From Acinetobacter cumulans (GTDB taxonomy: Bacteria; Pseudomonadota; Gammaproteobacteria; Pseudomonadales; Moraxellaceae): a stretch of 64,000 bases of DNA. The first letter of the stretch is position 1; every line of letters begins with the position of its first letter. The stretch spans positions 496,001 through 560,000 of the forward strand of contig NZ_CP035934.2 of NCBI RefSeq assembly GCF_003024525.3. The letters run 5' to 3'. Of this stretch, positions 57,362 through 64,000 are shown one piece after another. Below the pieces are notes generated by a model. That model made no database searches. It saw only the letters and a program-made list of their open reading frames with translations, and was not told the origin of the DNA. The position numbers were made by a program, and so were the translations under genes.

Positions 57362-57810
57362 TACATCGCAAAGCGATGTATAAAAGACAAGTTAATAAAT
57401 GAACAGTCAGCTGACTGTTAGTTTAGTCTTTAAGCGATCAAGTGCTTAGGTTATAGAGCTTAGCAACAAACTAGCGTAGAATGCGCTTCATTGTTATTAA
57501 GCTCTGTGATTTATCACAGCAACATGACCTGACGAAGGCATGTTAAATCATTAACAGAATATATTTGAGTTGAAATAATTTGTTCATACTCATAACTGAC
57601 ATTAACACTAACAGTGATTTATTACTGTGATGTGAAGATAGAAGCTATGAGTTACTAGCGAAATTAACTGAATCAAGCGTTTTGGTATATGAATCTAATT
57701 GAAGCTGTACAGTGCTTAAATGCACAAGACGCCAACTGTATGAGTAAGTCGTAAGACAAACTCTGTTGCTTATCCTACTTGTAAGGATAAACGACTGTTT
57801 GGGGTTGTAT
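57362..57810 (+). other. 16S-23S spacer, distal part
   Basis: About 450 bases with no gene between tRNA-Ala and 23S. It ends in the 5' arm of the 23S processing stem (57793-57817), which extends into the first bases of 23S. No further tRNA is visible. Confidence 0.8.

Positions 57811-57817
<7 letters not shown>
57793..57817 (+). other. 5' arm of the 23S processing stem
   Basis: GACTGTTTGGGGTTGTATAGTCAAG pairs with 60695-60720 with few mismatches, enclosing 23S. Expected RNase III cleavage site. Confidence 0.82.
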
Positions 57818-60694
<2,877 letters not shown>

Positions 60695-60703
<9 letters not shown>

Positions 60704-60720
60704 ACAACACCCAAACAGTT
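60695..60720 (+). other. 3' arm of the 23S processing stem
   Basis: CTTGACTATACAACACCCAAACAGTT, complementary to 57793-57817; overlaps the last bases of 23S. Confidence 0.8.
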
Positions 60721-60899
60721 GTTGTACGAACTGCGCAAGCAGTGAGCAGAGATTGATTCATTAAAGACCAAACGGTCTTGAAATACTTGATTCAGCTAAC
60801 GCTAGAACATACAATTCGACTCAGATATGATCTGTTAATAACTCATTTGACGAAAGTTCGGCATCCAAGTAAGACCAAACGAGTAAGCATCCAAGTTGT

Positions 60900-61014
60900 G
60901 CTGGCGACAATAGCAAGAGTGAACCACCTGATCCCTTCCCGAACTCAGAAGTGAAACCTCTTAGCGCTGATGGTAGTGTGGGGTTACCCATGTGAGAGTA
61001 AGTCATCGCCAGCT
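60900..61014 (+). rRNA. rrf: 5S ribosomal RNA
   Basis: About 115 bases; the ends GCTGGCGA and TCGCCAGC pair. Internal CCGAACTCAGAAGTGAAAC and the GGATGGTAGTGTGGGG-type loop E/helix features are conserved. Ends approximate to a base or two. Confidence 0.95.
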
Positions 61015-61023
61015 CATTATTCG

Positions 61024-61058
61024 AAACACCCCCTGACTAGTGCAGGGGGTGTTTTTTT
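61024..61058 (+). terminator. rrn operon terminator
   Basis: AAACACCCCCTG-ACTAGTG-CAGGGGGTGTTT followed by T residues, 10 bases after 5S. Confidence 0.95.
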
Positions 61059-61232
61059 ATGCATAAAAAATATTTTAAATAAGGCTAAAGCTTATTTAGA
61101 AACAGGCTTGAAAGAAAATATAGGGGGCAATTGATTGAAGATCAGTAAATAGTTTTATATACTTATTAAGTACTTATAAAATAAAGACAATAAATTGAGA
61201 GCAAATTTTTTAAGCATTTTTTTTCTTTATTT

Positions 61233-61448
61233 TTGAATTCTGCAATTACAGGTTATATAAAGAAAACGATAGATAATCAATTCATATTGTTCATATTCTC
61301 TATTTTTCTGGCATCAATTGTTTTTAAATATGTGCTTAGTATTGATACATTTAAAAATTGTGCTCTCGTTGCCATAATAAGCCAAATAATAATTATTGTT
61401 TTTTTGACAATATTGATTGGCATGAGAGCTGTTGCATTAAAGCACTAA
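61233..61448 (+). CDS. possible 71-aa membrane protein
   Basis: An open frame starting at TTG 61233, very AT-rich, with two hydrophobic stretches (about residues 16-34 and 42-64). No ribosome-binding site is visible, and the start codon is weak. Codon use is unlike the neighbours. I recognise no family. It may be a genuine small membrane protein or a chance frame. Confidence 0.3.
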   Translation: MNSAITGYIKKTIDNQFILFIFSIFLASIVFKYVLSIDTFKNCALVAIISQIIIIVFLTILIGMRAVALKH

Positions 61449-61498
61449 TGTGTAAGCAACAGCTACTCTCAATAACAAACTAAATAATTAGCTAACCC

Positions 61499-62878
61499 TT
61501 AATCATTATTTAATTGTCTTCTCGCATGTTTTAAAGCCGTTCTCAGGCCTTCTTCTATTGTTGGGTGGTAATACGGCTTATCGAGTAAGTCATCCACTGT
61601 AAGTGATTCATCAATCATCCATGCAAGTATGTGTGCGAGATGTTCTGCTTCATGACAAAACAATTCAGCTCCTAATACTTTGCGGGAATCCTTATCTATA
61701 TAAATCTCAACTGCACCTTGGTTTTTAGCATTAATAATTGCTCGCCCTTGCTTGGCATAGTTAATAACACCTGTAATAAAGCTAACTTTATGTTCTTCAA
61801 GTTGCAGACTATTTTGCCCAACTGATGCCATTTCTGGTGAGCTGAAGACAATGCCCAACGGTGTTAATGTTTTAATATTAGAAACTTGCTTGTTACTTAA
61901 TATATTTTGAACAACTAATTTTCCTTCGTGCGCAGCCTCATGTTGGATTGGAGTATTGGTAAAAGCATCACCTACAATATAGATTGGATAGTTAGAAAGC
62001 TGTTTTGTATTGGGATTGACTGGTATTTTTTTAGGATCACTAAAAATGCTGCTAATTTTCTCAAGATGCAATGTATTTAGGCGTGATTGACGACCAGTAG
62101 CAGATAGCACGTAATCAACCGTTATAAGCTGTTTTGTATCATTCTGTTGATATATTATTTCAATACCGTGTTCGGTCCGAGTGTAGTCACTAGGCAAAAT
62201 TTCGAAGTTTAGATTTAATTCTTTGAGCAATTCATTTTGAGCTACTTGTTGTAGATTTTTGCTCACCAATGTGCCAACTTTACGGCTACGTGCAAAGATT
62301 TCAGTTTTGACACCTAGACGATGCATCGCTTGAGCCAGCTCTAAGGCAATAACGCCACTGCCGATTACGGCTATACTTTGTGGGAGTTGCTTTAATTCGA
62401 AGATTTGATCAGTCGTGATTAAACGATCCCCAAGTCGTTGTTTTAATTTTGCATCTATGTTTGGCGTGCTTCCAACGGCTAAAATAAAATTTTTGGCTTG
62501 ATATTCTTGATGATTGACTTGAATAGTATTGGCATTAATAAATTCGGCGCGACCTGAAATTTTGTGTTCTGATGGCCAAGATTCAACATCTTTTAGTGTT
62601 GCACGAGTAAAACGGTCTCGAAGTTGTTGTACATGTTGCATCACTTGCGAAGTATCAATTTTTACTGTGGCACTTAAACCTAATCCTTCCAGATTTTGTA
62701 TTTCATGCACCCGATTTGCAGATGCAATGAGAACTTTACTTGGCATACAGCCAACGCGCGCGCAGGTCGTATCCCAAGGACCATCATTAACAATTAATAA
62801 GTTATCGGTATATTTTATGGCTTCTTTATAGGCAGAAATGCCTGCTGTACCTGCACCTATAATAATTAGATCATACAT
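61499..62878 (-). CDS. dihydrolipoamide-dehydrogenase-like flavoprotein
   Basis: A 459-aa FAD/NAD disulfide oxidoreductase. I start at 62878, where AAAGG sits 7 bases upstream; the longer reading to 62914 is not favoured. The FAD motif GAGTAGISA, redox CARVGC (two Cys separated by four residues) followed by MPSK, NAD motif GSGVIALELA, and the C-terminal HPTIEEG are all present. The segment before the first Cys is DTT rather than the usual GGT. It is not next to pyruvate or 2-oxoglutarate dehydrogenase genes, so the partner is unknown. Confidence 0.82.
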   Translation of the reverse strand: MYDLIIIGAGTAGISAYKEAIKYTDNLLIVNDGPWDTTCARVGCMPSKVLIASANRVHEIQNLEGLGLSATVKIDTSQVMQHVQQLRDRFTRATLKDVESWPSEHKISGRAEFINANTIQVNHQEYQAKNFILAVGSTPNIDAKLKQRLGDRLITTDQIFELKQLPQSIAVIGSGVIALELAQAMHRLGVKTEIFARSRKVGTLVSKNLQQVAQNELLKELNLNFEILPSDYTRTEHGIEIIYQQNDTKQLITVDYVLSATGRQSRLNTLHLEKISSIFSDPKKIPVNPNTKQLSNYPIYIVGDAFTNTPIQHEAAHEGKLVVQNILSNKQVSNIKTLTPLGIVFSSPEMASVGQNSLQLEEHKVSFITGVINYAKQGRAIINAKNQGAVEIYIDKDSRKVLGAELFCHEAEHLAHILAWMIDESLTVDDLLDKPYYHPTIEEGLRTALKHARRQLNND

Positions 62879-63075
62879 GGATAGGCCTTTCCTATTTTGA
62901 GAGTGTAGCGACATTTTAAATGTGTATTTGACTTTAATTTAAGTGAAATATGTGTATAACTAGTATGAAATACTAAGCTAAATTTAATAAGTTCAATAGT
63001 TTATTTTTTTTAATTTTTATAGAATAAGTCTTATAAATAATATAATACTTAGAATTTTTTGCGCTTTAAAGTTAT

Positions 63076-63104
63076 AAAAAACAGCGCTTCGGCGCTGTTT
63101 TTTA
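63076..63104 (-). terminator. terminator of the DUF442 operon
   Basis: AAAAAACAGCGC-TTCG-GCGCTGTTTTTT lies just after the 35-aa lipoprotein gene; on the - strand it reads with a T run. Confidence 0.9.
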
Positions 63105-63114
63105 TGAATAATAA

Positions 63115-63222
63115 TTAAATAGAGCTTCCAACACTTACCCCAACAGTGGGTCTAATCTGCATAGAATTACAGCCCGATAGTAAAAGTGCAGTGATGATTG
63201 CCAGCATCCATATTTTATTCAT
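63115..63222 (-). CDS. 35-aa lipoprotein
   Basis: ATG 63222 to TAA 63115. The product begins MNKIWMLAIITALLLSGCNS: a classic lipoprotein signal with lipobox LSGC and Cys at 18, followed by a mature part of only 18 residues (NSMQIRPTVGVSVGSSI). It overlaps the stop of the exported DUF442 gene by 8 bases (ATGAATAA), so it is probably coupled to it. Short enough to be missed by usual gene callers. Function unknown. Confidence 0.75.
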   Translation of the reverse strand: MNKIWMLAIITALLLSGCNSMQIRPTVGVSVGSSI

Positions 63223-63634
63223 TCAAGAGTCCTTGAGCTTTTGCTTGATTAAAGAGTGCCGTTGAAAGTGTCCCACTACGGCATACCAATAAAATCGGTT
63301 TAGTCAGCTCATTATAATACTTAGCAAATTCTTGAATATCTGTTTGAGAAATTTTACCGCTATCTACAGGTTGGTAAATCACGCTGACATGTGCTTTTTC
63401 AGCAACTTCACGTAATTGACTTACACTTACCAGATTGCCATTTTCTTGGTCTGGACGATTAACGATTACAGACTTAAAGCCTTGTTTGAGCAAGGCAGAA
63501 AATTTATCTAAGTTCATTTGTCCAGCAACACTGACTTGGGGTGTCAGGGCTGTGCTTTGTGGCAATTCTGCAAATGCTGGGCTAAGCATGCTCAAGCATA
63601 AACAAAGTAAACTTGCATAAATCGACTTAATCAT
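63215..63634 (-). CDS. exported DUF442 protein
   Basis: A 139-aa protein with a signal peptide (cleavage near SPAFA). The mature part is a cysteine-phosphatase-like DUF442 domain: VSVAGQM, IVNRPDQENGN and CRSGTLS. The family active loop is usually CRxGxRS with Cys and Arg; the Arg is replaced by Leu here, so catalysis may be lost or altered. Start is ATG 63634 in an 8-base overlap (ATGATTAA) with the stop of the upstream cytosolic paralogue. Confidence 0.82.
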   Translation of the reverse strand: MIKSIYASLLCLCLSMLSPAFAELPQSTALTPQVSVAGQMNLDKFSALLKQGFKSVIVNRPDQENGNLVSVSQLREVAEKAHVSVIYQPVDSGKISQTDIQEFAKYYNELTKPILLVCRSGTLSTALFNQAKAQGLLNE

Positions 63635-63962
63635 CAAGCAAGTCCATTTGTTTTGCTAGTTGAAATAGGTTGTTTGAGCGATTGCCTGTACGGCAGAACA
63701 TGAGGACAGGTTTTGGCAATTGGTTAAAATGATTGGCAAATGCACGTACATCAAGCTCAGTGATTTGACCAGCGACTACAGGTTGATAAACATAGTCTAA
63801 GCCTGCACCACGTGCAACTTCTTCAATTTGTGCACTTGTTGGTTGCTCTGGACCACCTTCCATATCTGGACGGTTATTAATAATCGATTTAAATCCTTTT
63901 TCAACAATTTGCGTTACATGTTCAGGACTAATTTGACCTGCAAAACCAACATTTTCGCTCAT
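63627..63962 (-). CDS. cytosolic DUF442 protein
   Basis: A 111-aa protein of the TIGR01244-type phosphatase/sulfur-transferase-like family: FAGQISPEHV, IINNRPDMEGGPEQPT and the active loop CRTGNRSNNL with both Cys and Arg. It has no signal peptide. GGAG precedes ATG 63962. Related Blh-type proteins fuse this domain to a beta-lactamase-like hydrolase involved in sulfide metabolism, and are alone here. It is the first gene of a three-gene coupled unit. Confidence 0.85.
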   Translation of the reverse strand: MSENVGFAGQISPEHVTQIVEKGFKSIINNRPDMEGGPEQPTSAQIEEVARGAGLDYVYQPVVAGQITELDVRAFANHFNQLPKPVLMFCRTGNRSNNLFQLAKQMDLLDD

Positions 63963-64000
63963 GGTGTCACTCCAAAATTTTAAAAATAGAAATATGCTTT

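Overview
The window reads as a chromosomal segment of a gammaproteobacterium of the genus Acinetobacter. The basis is the low-GC coding style, the gene order after the ribosomal-protein cluster (an almA-type monooxygenase directly after rplQ), the 16S rRNA sequence as I remember that genus, and several Acinetobacter-style families (tandem DUF2789, rhombosortase, unattached SsuA). Species cannot be fixed from what I can see. There is no CRISPR array, insertion sequence, integrase or phage module; this is mostly core genome with lineage-specific small genes between.

Layout. (1) 1-10.8 kb: the end of the S10 operon (rpsS to rpsQ), the spc operon (rplN to rpmJ, including secY) and the alpha operon (rpsM, rpsK, rpsD, rpoA, rplQ), all on the + strand and closed by a clear terminator. 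Two short genes, rpmD and rpmJ, are present. A long hairpin separates rpsQ from rplN and another precedes rpsM. (2) 10.9-21.8 kb: AlmA-like monooxygenase, an alpha/beta hydrolase, an acyl-CoA dehydrogenase, the SdhE/YgfX pair, a 34-aa membrane peptide, then a lipoprotein, a rhombosortase and a fused TRAP permease, an EamA exporter and two small proteins. (3) 21.8-27.6 kb: oligopeptidase A, two cell-envelope proteins (one lipoprotein with a frameshift in an A8 tract) and RNase R. (4) 27.8-28.7 kb: tRNA-Ser(GCU) and three identical tRNA-Arg(ACG) genes. (5) 28.8-45.9 kb: mixed metabolic, transport and envelope genes: a two-domain START-like secreted protein, an AraC regulator divergent from two tandem EamA exporters, BrkB, WrbA, SsuA, Xpt, a TonB-like protein, and the miaB-phoH-ybeY operon. 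(6) 46.3-55.1 kb: soluble lytic transglycosylase, a catalytically degenerate RNase T2 homologue, mdh, two DUF2789 proteins, a 2OG-Fe(II) oxygenase, rlmJ and pssA. (7) 55.1-61.1 kb: a complete rrn operon (16S, tRNA-Ile, tRNA-Ala, 23S, 5S) with tandem promoters, visible processing stems and a terminator. (8) 61.2-64 kb: a stand-alone dihydrolipoamide-dehydrogenase-like flavoprotein, and a translationally coupled three-gene unit of a cytosolic DUF442 protein, an exported DUF442 protein and a 35-aa lipoprotein.

The most interesting signals are: the TRAP locus (a Q-M fusion carrying a periplasmic insert, next to a TatT-like lipoprotein, with no DctP in sight); the DUF442/DUF442/lipoprotein unit with 8-base start/stop overlaps; the RNase T2 homologue that keeps the fold residues but lacks the catalytic ones; the lipoprotein whose signal peptide is out of frame by one base in an A8 run; the 34-aa membrane peptide downstream of an unusual set of palindromes; and the long hairpin inside the ribosomal-protein cluster. 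Families were assigned by motif and memory only; no database search was possible.
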